Source: Sycobia sp. Sy_11 (lineage: Eukaryota; Arthropoda; Insecta; Hymenoptera; Epichrysomallidae). From it: a DNA stretch of 64,000 bases. The position numbers and the translations under genes are program-made. The stretch is from NCBI GenBank assembly GCA_018907035.1, contig JACCIC010000135.1, forward strand, positions 1,047,001 through 1,111,000. The letters are read 5' to 3'. Below the pieces are notes generated by a model. The model saw nothing but the letters and a program-made list of their open reading frames with translations, was not told the DNA's origin and did not search any database. Position 1 is the first letter of the stretch, and each line of letters opens with the position of its first letter. Below, piece after piece: positions 32,750 to 44,115 of this stretch.

Positions 32750-33650
32750 CTATCCTTTATTCAAAGTATCGTTTAACGAAAGCTATAACTTTTTCCTACC
32801 TTTAAGATAATTTATGCCAATTTTTTATTTCCTCTACTGAACTGAAACGTATTCTCGTAAGAGCATTCTGCATGGGTGGAAAGAAGTGGTAGTCAGATGG
32901 TTTTAAGTCTGGACTGTAAGGTGGTTGAGACAGAATTTCTTATCCACTATTTTCCAAATATTTTTTAATTAAAACCGTCAAATGTAGCCGAGCGCTTTCG
33001 TGATGAAAAACGACGGACCCATGCCTCGTTTCAAATTCTGGCCGTTTTTCCTGCCAGGTTCGCTTTAAATGAATAAGTTGGGTTCGATATAATGGTCCTC
33101 TGATGGTTTGACTTTTAGGAAACAGTCCATAGTATACGACACCCTTTTAATCCCACCATATGCAGTACATAACCTTATTTACGTAAATATTCCGTTTCTG
33201 TGTCGATTCGGAGAGCTCACTGAATTTTGTATACGATTTTTTGCGTTTAGGATTATCATAATAAATTGATATTTCATCACTAGTGATAATACAATGCAAA
33301 ATTAATTTATTTTTATTCCGCTACATCAACCTTTAGAACATGCAAATACGCCGCATACAAATGATACGTGGTGCCCAATACAATAAGTTCTTCTTGAATC
33401 TGACGCAGATGCTGATCCAGCAAAGCAACTAATTCATGTTCTTCAAAATTTTATGGCTTTTCTGAACGATCTTTGTCTTCAATTCAAAATCAGCACTTTT
33501 GAACCATTTGAATCACTTTCGGTAAGCCAATTCACCAATACATTCCGCCCCATAAGTTTTCGAAAGCATACGAAAGAAAGGCCTCAACCGCATTTTTCCT
33601 CCTATTGAAAAATATTTCACTGTCTCGAGCGCTTCTCTCAAAAATCTAGC
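32750..33650 (-). mobile_element. Heavily decayed mariner transposase
   Basis: Minus-strand pieces in several frames: a helix-turn-helix end near 33420, IYVNKVMYCIWWD-like block with GVVYYGLFPKSQTI, then PLYRTQLIHLKRTWQEKRPE. A damaged second catalytic block follows (FHHESARLHLTV, with Glu replacing the catalytic Asp). Next come PPYSPDLKPSDYHFFPP (third Asp kept) and the MQNALTRIRFSSVEEIKNW C-terminus. Many stops. Terminal repeats not identified. Confidence 0.8.
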
Positions 33651-33835
33651 TGTCTCTCAAATTTATTTAACTTGAACCTTGCCGACAGAGCAGTATATGT
33701 TAAAATTATCATTCTGATAGTGTACTTAATTTTGTGTACGCAACAAACTATTTTGAAAACTTAAAGAAAATATTAGAAGCCGTAAGCAGTGAAACAAAAA
33801 CGTTTCATTGTTTACAGAGATAAGGTAGAAATTTA

Positions 33836-34005
33836 CATTTACATTTAAATTTACATTTACATTTAAATTTAAATTTACATTTACATTTAAATTTAAATTT
33901 ACATTTACATTTAAATTTACATTTACATTTACATTTAAATTTAAATTTAAATTTAAATTTAAATTTACATTTACATTTACATTTAAATTTAAATTTACAT
34001 TTAAG
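33836..34005. repeat. Hexamer satellite (ATTTAC/ATTTAA)n
   Basis: About 28 tandem 6-bp units, each either acattt or aaattt, in irregular alternation. The Asn-Val/Asn-Leu repeat ORF on the minus strand (33726-34157) is only its translation. Confidence 0.95.
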
Positions 34006-36183
34006 GTAATGTAATTAACAGTTATGGAGCCGCAAGTTTGGATATTTAACGAAATATTAAAAACTACTTTTTCCACGATGACATTGTTACTTATGAGGAT
34101 TATCCTCTCGTAACCCGTATTATTAAGCAAAACGATATTTTGTTCAAACCTTTTCAACCATTTATAAAGTTTGTTTTATAAATTTAAATATTATTAAAAT
34201 TTATAAAGTTTCTTTCTCAATTTTAATAATATCAATTGCTTGATTACTAATTGACAAAATCAAAGAAAATGTTTGAAAAAAAAACAATGTTTTTCGTTGT
34301 TCGTCTGCTACTATTCCATACGCCTGTCAATGGCGCAATTCTATGCGTCTTTATTCCCTTTACTGCTAAGATTATTATTAATATCTGAATGTCTGTAATA
34401 AATTGTGTTATGAAATATCAATTAAAATGGAAAAGAGCAAGGTCAAAGCTTAAGTGTTTTTATTGAAAATAGATGAGAAACGGCATCGATTCACATCGAT
34501 ATGTTAAACCAAATATGACAAATGTGAAGTTTATCTGTATTATTGGTCCTGATAAACAACATTTAACGAAATTAGACAATGCTGATATATCAATTACTTA
34601 ACTGTTAACTAATTTTTCATTTGTTTAGGTACCTGCTTGCGTAAGTCTACTAATGAAAAAGTGTATAATAAAATGCATCCGTTGATTTAATGTTCTTAGT
34701 TTTTACAATGATATATCGCCTTAATATTTTTAATATTATATATCGCCTTTAATATATATCGCCTTATATATCGCCTAACAGATCATATTATTAAAGAAAT
34801 AAGATCAAAAATATCTATTTGTGATCGATATAAAAAGTTCAACATTATACAATTAAGGAAAAAAGAGATAATTTTTTTCAATCTTCTGGCAATTTTAAAA
34901 TATCGATAATTTTATAAAAAGTAAATTATACAAGATGAAACCAATAATTTTTTCCAGCCAGGAGTACATTTTGTTTGTGTTTTCAAGTGAAATAGTAATA
35001 TTTCAAACCACTTAAAAATTTCAATTTTTATTGAAATTGAGGAAGAAAATTATGCTAGCCGTCTTGGAAACTGGGATATATTACTAAATCAATGATTCCA
35101 GATATTGTTGGGTATATAGGGACCTTCTGTTTTTTATGCGGTTAGGGCCTTTTTCGGTTGAGTTACCGTAACCCACTTGAATACAAGTAAAGTTCTCGTC
35201 TCATTTGTTACGCTTATTTTTATGATGTGAATGTGTCTATAAAACTTTTCGACCACAGTAGTGCGTAGGTTTGCAGTAGATTTGGAAAACAATGTATATG
35301 CTGTTAACCTAATAACCCGTAGATCGATTTTAGCTCTTATATAAATTTAAAGAATGTTTAAGCAACTCAGTCATCCGGATGGCAATTTCATTTATACCTG
35401 AAATAACAATTACGGAGAACTTCCGGGAGTCTGCTGGTACGGTCACACGCGGAGATTATAAAAATAAAATATTGTAGAACCCTCAGAAAAGTCTTGGAAG
35501 AACTACGACAATCGTACCAAAAGAGAATAGCAAGATCAATCTTTGAACTGACTAACAAGTAATCAATTATATTATCAAGGAGGGTGCATATCCACTCCAA
35601 CATATGGCCTTCTGAAATTTGCGAGATACGCAGTAACTATCGAACATTGATCTAAGCCAAGTTTACCATCGGATTACTTTAGATTTGATCAAGAAAACAG
35701 TCTTCGCGATATATAATATAAATCATTTTTGGGCAATGTACCTCCATAGGATATTACATTTATGGCAATGGTGTCCAGAGTTTTGAAAGATCCGCTTGTC
35801 AATGGATATCTCTTTGTAATGGACTTATAGGTATTGTTTGTTACACATTCAGCTTTGTTCTATAATTCTCAGACTAAACATGCTGCAGATTGTTGGAGTG
35901 CGTGACATGGGCATCTCTTTTTAACTAGATGCCGTACCTTGATATTCTCCAAACAATTTGTTCCATGTTGAATCTGTCAGAAACAACAAATTTTTGCCAA
36001 TTGCGTTGGTCATGGATGCGGATAAGAAACTAAAACATCTTGCGAACAAACAACATGACCCCGTTTCGGACGAATTCATAATTGTTTTAGTCTCGTATTT
36101 TTTGTCCTCAGTCTGTATGAAACAGAGGTGGATAAAACAATTATTTACACTGAGATCAAGTAACACATTTACTTTTACCCCGT
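34006..36183. other. Mostly featureless spacer, small tandem repeat at 34711-34776
   Basis: No element or gene recognised in about 2.2 kb. At 34711-34776 the word atatatcgcct recurs four times. Near 35930-36170 both strands have a moderately long open frame flanked by splice-like signals, but neither translation resembles a known protein. Confidence 0.5.
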
Positions 36184-36187
36184 GTAC

Positions 36188-37159
36188 TGTAACGGTGCGC
36201 GTGTCCGCCTCGAGCACGAGGACGGCGGGCACGGCCGTTGCAAATCTGTGCCCGGCTGGGCTTAGCCCCGAAGGATTTCGGCGAGGGAGAGGGGCGGTCC
36301 GCGAAGGGCGAAATATCGCGTTGTGGGACGGCGCGTGGAATAGGATGGCTAATAGAGCACACTTGATGATAATGGAAAAAAAAAATAAGACAGATAATTA
36401 AAATTTAAATACGATTTAATGCCGCGGCGCCAAATATACACATACAATGCAGCGCCTATATACGAGGCGTGCGGGACGCAGGCCGAGGGTCGCCGAGGCG
36501 ACGGCGCGCGGGGCGTTCGGGAAGAGAGAGAGAGAGAGAGAAAAGGAGCTGCCACTTACAGAGAGCCGGAATCCGCAGGTCTCGTAGCGCGTTTTCGAAG
36601 CGCAATAGCGCCTTCCTTTGCCGGGGGCGGCGGTGACGTGGACCTCCGGGAGCCCCGGGATGGGGCGGTTATTCCGCGTAGATGGGGCGGACGACAATTC
36701 GTCCGCTCGAGCTCGTATTCGGGGCGGGGGCACTGCACACCCTCGCACCACTGTGGCACCACAAGCGCGTTGAACCGGGCACTCTCCCCGAGGACGAGGT
36801 ACGAGGCGGGGGGGGAACCTTGGAACACAAGGTTGGTTCCCACACACGATTCGTCGCGGCACGGCGTTAGCAACCGGAAAAAAAGGGACACGGACGACGT
36901 GTGTAGAAGGCCGGTACGCGTTGTTTTCTCCTCGCGGCTCTCTTTCTTTCTGCCTAATTCGCGCGCGTGGCTGTCTCTCCCCACTCCCCGCTCTCTCTCT
37001 CTCTCTCACTTACCTCTCCGCCGGTGTTTGTGCGTCGGCCTGCAACATATAAACATTTCTACATATAAATATACAGATAAATATGTACATGCTACGGCTA
37101 GAGAGAGAGCAACGGGACGGGGAAGGCAGGCGCACGCAGTGCTTGCGTTCCTCGTCACA
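36188..37159 (-). repeat. Solo LTR, 972 bp, flanked by 4-bp duplication GTAC
   Basis: On the minus strand it begins TGTGACGAGGAACGC and ends CGCACCGTTACA. The four bases GTAC lie on both sides (36184-36187 and 37160-37163), as expected for Ty3/gypsy integration. A related copy (60410-61228) shares the start, the GA-rich tract, a ctgccacttaca block and the gtgcgtcggcctg block near the other end. GC content is far above the surroundings. The long ORFs inside (for example 36419-37261) are non-coding consequences of that composition. Confidence 0.85.
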
Positions 37160-37753
37160 GTACATTTAATAATACATGCTCGTTACATAAGTTTTCATAC
37201 TATGCAGCTAAATATACAATGTGTTCGTCTTAGAAAACGGGTTGAACATAGTGTCCCATAGATGCAGCATTTAAGTTTCTCAATTCTGAGTGGTCATTGC
37301 TTCGTGGAAATCATAGTAGAAATTGTGATCTGGTCAGCATGATGAAAACAGGGCTAAATCGGTCCATTCTGTGACAATTCGAAAGCATTATACTTTGCGA
37401 TTACCTTCGAACCGATGGTACATGCATCGGTTTGGATGCGTAGATAAGTGGTTACCGTTTGATGAATGTTTGATGATGAAGCGGCGATCGTAGGATTTAT
37501 TCTGTTAAATATGAGTCGCTAATTCGGTGAGGTCTCCAACTCTCTAGAGTCGAAAATCTCACTGATATTCTTGACAATTTAATCAGGTTAGCTTTTTTGC
37601 TGTTTGGTTATAACGAGCCCCAAATGAGAATAACTAAACGTTATATGCTAAATAATAATATGACAAACTATACGATCGAACTAAAGTTTGTGTTAATAAT
37701 TTTTATTTTATAAAAAGATTTGAATTGTAATTTAAATAATAATTGGAATGAAG

Positions 37754-37796
<43 letters not shown>

Positions 37797-37915
37797 CACG
37801 ATAGAGAAGGTTAGACAATCGTTTAAGGTTAATAAATGTCTTATTTGTATGCATATTTTATAACGTCAAAATAATTGGAATTAATTTAATTGAAATTAAA
37901 AATATATATATTTAC
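37160..37915. other. Spacer with (TA)n at 37758-37794
   Basis: No ORF or element recognised between the solo LTR and the RecQ-like exon, except a TA microsatellite. Because the RecQ-like gene runs leftward, its next exon could lie here or further left, but I found no convincing one. Confidence 0.5.
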
Positions 37916-38101
37916 CTTATTTGATTAGCAACCAATTTCAAAGGGCTTGATTTTATTGTTAATTTTTTCAAATATATTATCGAAGAATTAATTTCTTCAG
38001 AATCAAGAAAGTTATTTATACTTCTATAATCACATAATGCCAGTAATTGATCATAATTGTCAATCCAATTCATCGAATATATAATATCTTTTTCAAAATA
38101 A
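37916..38101 (-). CDS. RecQ5-like helicase, exon after the zinc-binding exon
   Basis: A 186-nt minus-strand exon. The acceptor is ...CATTAAAG before 38101 and the donor is GTAAAT at 37915-37910. Its first base completes the codon left open by exon 38182-38367, and the frame then stays open for 61 codons: YFEKDIIYSMNWIDNYDQLL, ALCDYRSINNFLDSEE, and VANQI. I recognise no domain of its own. It is assigned by phase, splice sites and position 80 bp downstream of the previous exon. It ends two bases into a codon, so at least one more exon is expected to the left. Confidence 0.65.
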
Positions 38102-38181
38102 CTTTAATGTAGAAAGATTATGTAAAATAATGTAAACATTAAAATATCTCATTACCATTGACATTTGTAAATAATACTTAC

Positions 38182-38367
38182 ATATTTCTATCTAAACTAG
38201 AATTTAGAAATAATTTGATGACACTTCCAGTAAAGCTAGAATGATTCAATTTTATGTACTGTAATATTCTTTCTCTTACAGTATCTTTCCCTTTGCATAC
38301 ATCACAGTGATTTTCACATGTCGGTTGTGGGTTTTCAAAATATTTAGAGATAATACTGTGCCGGCAG
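38182..38367 (-). CDS. RecQ5-like helicase, zinc-binding exon
   Basis: A 186-nt minus-strand exon between acceptor GTTTTTGTTTTAG (ending 38368) and donor GTAAGT (38181-38176). After one carried-over base it reads CRHSIISKYFENPQPTCENH then CDVCKGKDTVRERI and 40 more residues. The four-cysteine pattern CRH...YF...P-C...CDVC is the RecQ zinc-binding module, and this spacing and the CDVCK run are most like RecQ5. The family unwinds DNA during replication and repair in the nucleus. Phase matches both the exon at 48530-48772 and the one at 37916-38101. Confidence 0.85.
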
Positions 38368-38459
38368 CTAAAACAAAAACAATACTGTCGTTGAAAATAT
38401 CTAGAGAAAAGAATACTGTAGTAATTATCAATTCAATTTATAAAAAGAGAAACTATATA

Positions 38460-38690
38460 TATATACATAATAAACTAATAAATATTTCTATTGGTTTTAT
38501 AGTCCAATTAAATAAATTAAAATTAATACATAATAATATAACTATATATTTATATCATACTAATACATATCAATATATAATTAATTGAAAGTTATAATGA
38601 CAGTCAGACTGTATTTGATTAAAATCACCTCCGTAGATTAATCTGAAATAAAAATATATTAGGTGAAAAAAAAATTCTTTATCCATAAAG
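38460..38690 (-). repeat. PLE terminal repeat
   Basis: Reverse-complement counterpart of 29900-30110: aaatatttctattggtttta near 38485, a long A/T block, tgacagtcagactgtatttg at 38600-38620 and aaaatcacctccgtagatta near 38622-38641. Lies in the large intron of the RecQ5-like gene, next to a PLE endonuclease remnant in the same orientation. Confidence 0.65.
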
Positions 38691-38740
38691 TGCAATCTGA
38701 CTGTCCCCACCATCTTTACTCAATTGAAGATAGGCTCAGG

Positions 38741-38778
38741 TTGTCGAATGTTTCGATCTCACTACGGCTCCTCATCAG
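38741..38778 (-). other. Hammerhead-ribozyme-like core motif (PLE terminus)
   Basis: On the minus strand CTGATGA (38778-38772) is complete. It is followed by GGAGCCGTAGTGAGATC, in which stem II pairing is only partial, and then GAAAC (38754-38750). The flank CATTCGACAACCTGAG resembles the other copies at 29781, 8069-8110 and 52365-52400. Confidence 0.45.
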
Positions 38779-38941
38779 GGACTAAACTAAACCTTATATT
38801 TAAATTCTTATTTATATATACCCCTATCCCCACTAAACTAAAAATTTATTAATTTGAATATACCATGCTCCCTCTACACAAAATGTTCAAAACCAATCAA
38901 TTTAATAAGGAATGATAAATGTTATCTAATTTACTAGACTC

Positions 38942-39370
38942 TCACATTAAATTCACATTATTTTTATTCTTGGAAATGTGAATACTTTCAAGACTCTCCC
39001 TTTTATACTTATTATTAATACCATTCTCTAAAATATCCACATTTACAAAATCAAGAAAATGTAAAAACTTCAAATAATGTTCTTGTAAACCAGAAGTAAT
39101 ATTTGAACTACGCAAAGTATAATTATGCTCATAAATTCTCATTTCTGAATATCTACTTTCTTGTCCAATGTAACATTCATTACAATCCATACAATGAATT
39201 TTGTAAACAACTGTAGATTTTAAACATTGATCACCCATACCTTTGCAATTATTCAACAACTTACTTAAATTATTGATATTTTTTAAGAAAATTTGAATTT
39301 TATAATTCCGAAAATTTCTTTTAATTCTTTCCGATAATCCTCTACATATGGTAAAACAATAATTTATCCT
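38942..39370 (-). pseudogene. Penelope-like element GIY-YIG endonuclease remnant
   Basis: The minus strand reads LNNCKGMGDQCLKSTVVYKI, then HCMDCNECYIGQESRYSEMR and IYEHNYTLRSSN. This is the VYK-(I)...CYIGQ form of a GIY-YIG nuclease with its conserved Arg and His region. It ends FLDFVNVDILENGIN...RESLESIHI...NNVNLM. Upstream (39270-39370), after frame changes, is the GLSERIKRNFRNYKIQIFLK linker also seen at 22244-22561. The CCHH-like cysteines before CYIG mark the PLE type. The RT itself is absent, so it is 5' truncated. Confidence 0.85.
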
Positions 39371-39797
39371 CTGTTAACATTAACTCGTGTATTATGTCTA
39401 TTTTCAGTGTTATCAATGTCAAACAATCTCTCTGCAATTAATTTAACAATAAATTTAATTGAATATCCATTATTAATGAAAGTTTCACTTTCAATTTACA
39501 ATCTGCAAATTATTCTATCTAAAATCCTTATGACAATTTTATTGCTCTGCCAATGACACCTTTCAGTGTCCCAATTTTGTTTCCGAATTGGTAGTGTGAA
39601 TTAAAATCTAAAAACCTACCTGACCAAGTAGGTTTTCTCTACCAACTAAACATCACTTTATTATTATTATAATACATGAAGTATAATTTGAAAACATTTT
39701 ACATTTAGAAATATAATGTTAACATCTAGGATAAGTTAAAAACTTTAAAATCTATAGATAGACTGCAATATAAAAATAGAAAATGATAAATTTAATA

Positions 39798-40905
39798 TTA
39801 GGTTGTCAAATATCACCCTTCGCCTTTTTGTCTTATGAATTTCGGGGGTATGTATAAAGCGCGACAGAGCTCCTATCTGGCAATACTATACATCATTTGA
39901 AAGGTCTTGAGATAACGTACAAAACGACGCTATGCATAATTAGTTTGGATATTGCGTTCAACAGTTATAGACGTGTAAACATGGAGTTCACTAACGCCGA
40001 AATTCGCGCTATTTTAAGGTTTTCCTTCGTCAAAGGCAAATCCATTAGAGAAACTTTTCGTGAGATTAACAGTATTTTGGGAGATGGAATTTATCGAGTT
40101 AGACCGACATGTGGCATCTCGTGATATCGCCCAGGAGATGAGAGTTAGTCACCAAACCATTTTAAACAATCTGCAGAAGACTGGATACAAAAAAGCTTGA
40201 AGTTTGGGTGCCGCGTGATTTGACGCAAAAAAAACCTTCTGGATTGAATCAATGCCTGCGATGTGCTGCTGAAACGGAACGAACTTGACCCATTTTTCAA
40301 GCGGATGGTGACTGGCGACGAAACATGGATCACATATGATAATATCAAGCGAAAACGGTCGTGGTCCAAGGCCGGTGGACCGTTCCAAACAGTGGCCAAG
40401 CCGGGATTGACGGCCATGAAGGTTTTGCTGCATGTTTGGTGGGATTGGAAGGCAATCATCCACTATGAGCTGCTCGCATATGGCCAGACGCTTAATTCTA
40501 CCATCTACTGTGAACAACTGGACCGCTTGGAGCAGGCTATCGACCAGAAGTATCCACAATTGACCAACAGGAAGGGTGTAGTATTTCACCAGGACAGCGC
40601 CACACCACACACTTCGTTGATAACTCGTCAGAAGCTACCAGAGTTCGGATGGGAAGTTACCACCTATTCCTGTCCATGTCGAACGCCCTTGGTCGTGTAA
40701 AGTTTGACTCAAAAGAGGCTTGTAAAAAGTGACTGTCCAAGTTCTTCGCAAATAAGGAGAGGAGTATTATGAAGCTGCCCTCTAGATGGAAATAGATTAT
40801 CGAACAAACCGGCGCATATTTGAAGTAAATTCGACCACTGTAGCACTTTTTATAAAGCATTGAATGAAGAGCAAAGAAGCATTAGGAAGATATTTGACAG
40901 CCTAA
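39798..40905 (+). mobile_element. Mariner element with both ends, third catalytic Asp deleted
   Basis: The termini ttaggttgtcaaatatc (39798) and the reverse of ttaggctgtcaaatatc (ending 40905) are flanked by TA. The transposase starts at ATG 39981 (MEFTNAEIRAILRFSFVKGK). It loses frame near 40080, then has ELDRHVASRDIAQEMRVSHQ. At 40263-40700 come VLLKRNELDPFFKRMVTGDE (Asp 1), VLLHVWWDWKAIIHYELLAY and GVVFHQDSATPHTS (Asp 2). After WEVT the HPPYSPDLAPSDY block with Asp 3 is deleted, and the C-terminus follows out of frame (FDSKEACKK, SRWK, IIEQTGAYLK). It sits in the RecQ5-like intron. Confidence 0.93.
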
Positions 40906-41825
40906 TATATATAAAAAGTAAGTGCTCAATTTCATTGTTTATGTATATTTTTTATCGAATTAAATAAGTATTATTTGACATTTAAAATAGCTATAGTCTA
41001 CCAGATGTCTAAATGAGAATGTATTGTATTCTGAATATACTCAATATACTGAAATGAACACTATTGTTTTGCTTTTCTTATCTGTACTTAAAGTAAAAAT
41101 TTTGTACCGACAGAATTGCTTCATTAAAAAGCAGCTTATTGAACAAATCTGTTTGAAAAACAGATCATCTTTGAAAAACCCCAGATAAGCAAGAAAGTAC
41201 ACTATCTGTATGAATGGTTACACTGAGAATGGTCAATATAGTTTTAATCATTTTTTACTAACAAGAGTTAACTTATTCATTTTTGATGATATGGCTATAC
41301 GAAAATCAGTTCTTTCATTCAAAAAAATGATGAGTTCGCCTGTTCACATTTCATGACATAGTAAGTAGAAATAGATTATACTTTACTTGTTTGAAAGGAT
41401 TGACAAAAAGTAATAATTCCTAGAACTGTGTTATTTAGCTTTTCTTATATCTAGTCATACAGCTTTAAGTATAAAAAGGCTATTCGTTTTATGCATGGAT
41501 AGATATGTTATGTAATAATCCGAAATTCATAAAGAAAGCCGTCTCACTGAACATAAAGACTGCCAGTCCTATCATGCTGGATTCCTTCTGAGGTAGAAGG
41601 GTACGTATTCGTGTGAGAAGGACAACAAACTATAGCATGTTATAAAATCTGAGCAAATTAGTTTCAAGCTCTTCAAAGAAATTAAATTAACTGATTATTT
41701 AAACTGAAATTAACTATTCAATTGAAAATCTGCTTAATGCCCAGGTTTTCGTGACGGAGGAAACATATGCTTGTAGCTATATTGAAATATGTTGGCAGAG
41801 CTTTATTATGCAGAAGAATTTATTT

Positions 41826-41877
<52 letters not shown>

Positions 41878-43429
41878 TCTTTACAGCAATGCCTCTTAGC
41901 AATACCCTTTCCATGAGTTGAAAAATGCATGATATATCTTACATTCTTATATAATTCGAAAATTTTTACTTTTCTCAATAGTTTTATAAATAACTCTAAA
42001 CATCTAATAAAGTAAGTAATACTTTCGCCTACTTGTTATATAGTGCCGGAGTTCCAGAGGTTTCCCGTTACCTTTCCAATGCGCATGTATCCACCACAAT
42101 TTTCAAACCTTATTTTGATCTCTCAAATACGAATTTCGAGAATACTTGACGAAAAAATTTGTATATTTTACAAGAGTTGATTAATTTCTACAAGACAAAT
42201 GGAAGAAACGCAAAGCGTTAAAAGATCTTTTTATATTATGGTTTCATTTTTACAACTTCTTAAATAATTAATTTATTAATAACATTTTTTCTTGAATTTT
42301 CTCGACAGGCCACCCTCAAAATTCGTTTTTAGCAGGTCATGATGTTTTGAAAACCTCGATCGATCCATGTGAATTGAAAAGGCAACTAGATCTTTCTTTG
42401 TTCTTCGACTAGTACTACTCAGGGTAAAAAATACGGGAAATTTGAACATAATGATTTTTGGAATTTTGCGTTTGGAATCGATTTCGCAATTGGATCATGC
42501 GTCTCAGAGGCGCAGCTTCAACTCTTTCGCACCTGCAAATGAGTCGCCGAAAAATAGACAACTTTTTCCTTTTCATTTTTTACAATCATCCAAGATTTTA
42601 ACTGATCGAAGTATACTATACGTTGAAAATTTCTCCGCACAGATAGTTATTTGATGGATTAGTCTCAGTCTACTTTTATTACCTTCTGAGACACAACTCG
42701 AATGACTGCGTCGAAACTATTCTAATTACTTTATATACGGTGCACATGCGTCTTAAAATAACATTAATACTCTAAACCTGCGTAATATTTATAGACGCAT
42801 GGGTAATAAATATTTTTTTTCTTTCTAAACTTTACGCGTGATGTATATCTGTCAAATTGCATTTTAATTATTGAAAATTCTATGCTCAAAAAAGACAAAT
42901 ATTGTTATTTTTTTAAATTTATGTGATATTTTGAAATTATGCACAGTAGTGCAGCCTGATACTTCTAAATGTTGTAGCATAGACATCAACAATATGAATT
43001 TTCATTGCATGTGTGAAAATTCATTCATTGCATTCATGGCGTGTGCGTCAGTTCAGAAAAGCATCACACAAAGTTTTGATATGTTCTCCCCTCTCTTAAA
43101 GACAAATATCTCTTTTCATTAGTATAAGAGCAATTCTATGCGGATTTTTTAGTATTAGTTAAATAATTTGAGTATCTTCAAAATTTTCGTCAAATAGTCC
43201 AGCTAAAATAATTCTATTATTATTCGTCATGTAAATTATACAGAAGGGCTTACAATCCAAGTGGGCTGAAAACTTAGTAGACTAACACATAAATAGCATT
43301 AATGTAATTAAATACATCTGATTTTTAGTTAATACTAATCTTTAAAGGTACATAAAATGTATCAATTTGACAGCTATCAGACAACTTGTTCGTGAAATAT
43401 AGCATTGTAAGTATAAAGCTTTTGTGATT
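40906..43429. other. AT-rich intronic spacer with (TA)n at 41830-41873
   Basis: No element or exon recognised in about 2.5 kb, apart from a TA microsatellite of about 44 bp. A slightly GC-richer patch at 42300-42660 has ORFs on both strands without recognisable motifs. Confidence 0.5.
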
Positions 43430-44115
43430 ATGAAAAAATAAATAAAAAAGAATTTCGTATGTTAAACAAACATTGCTTTGTTTTGAGAAAAAATACTGTT
43501 GATGCCAAGGCTTGATTCTATAAATCAGGAAAAAAGAACTGTTGTAAAAGAAATGGTTTTCTAAATTTAAACAAGGCGAAATGTGCATCGAAGACGATGC
43601 ATAAAGTGGACGTGCGAAAATGCTGTTCCCGACACAACATAAAAAACTTAACAAAATAATTCTGAATAATCGTAATGTGAAGTTGATCGCACAAGTAAGA
43701 CTCTAAAAACATCAAACAAACCTGTTGGATATATCGTATATAAATATTTAGATATGCGAAGGCTGTATGCAAAGTGGAATGCAAACGTTCTTATAATCGC
43801 TCAAAAACAAGAACGTGTTGATGATTTGAAGTGAGCATTTAAATTTAGCATTATTCAAGCGTAATAAACCAATTCATTAGACAAGGATAGGCTCGCATAG
43901 TTATAACATCAGTATTTGGGATGTGCGTGGTGCAATATTCATAATCTAAGTTGGGAAGAGAAATACCGTCAATTATTACATAGCGTTGTTAGAGCGTTGG
44001 AAACAATAAATCAAGGAAAAATGGCCTTATCTAAAGAAAAAAGTGTTGTTTCATGAAGAAAATGCACTGTGTCACAAATTAATGAAAATGATGGTAAAAT
44101 TATATGAATCAGGAA
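43430..44115 (+). mobile_element. Decayed mariner transposase
   Basis: An ATG at 43430 opens a frame-broken N-terminus with EFRMLNKHCFVLRK-like text. Then come FKQGEMCIEDDA and GRAKM, a helix region (KLNKIILNNRNVKLIAQVRL), a middle part without a clear first catalytic Asp, WDVRGAIFI, NYYIALLERWKQ, KEKWPYLKKKKVLFHEENAL and CHKLMKMMVKLYE. The second catalytic Asp is replaced by Glu (HEEN for HQDN). No terminal repeats were identified. It lies in the RecQ5-like intron. Confidence 0.7.

Noticed and set aside
33726..34157. 143-codon ORF encoding Asn-Val/Asn-Leu repeats
   Set aside because: It is the translation of a hexamer satellite.
35921..36232. Possible minus-strand exon with a CATACAG acceptor and GTACGG donor, and a competing plus-strand ORF
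   Set aside because: Phase does not extend the RecQ5-like gene beyond 11 codons, neither translation resembles a known protein, and the right part overlaps the solo LTR.
36188..37159. CpG-island promoter of a host gene
   Set aside because: The GC-rich block has LTR ends, a target duplication and a second dispersed copy, which explains it better than a promoter.
36419..37261. 280-codon plus-strand ORF and several overlapping ORFs on both strands
   Set aside because: They lie in a GC-rich LTR with defined ends and target duplication. Open frames exist in many phases at once, composition is low-complexity, and the related LTR copy does not preserve them.
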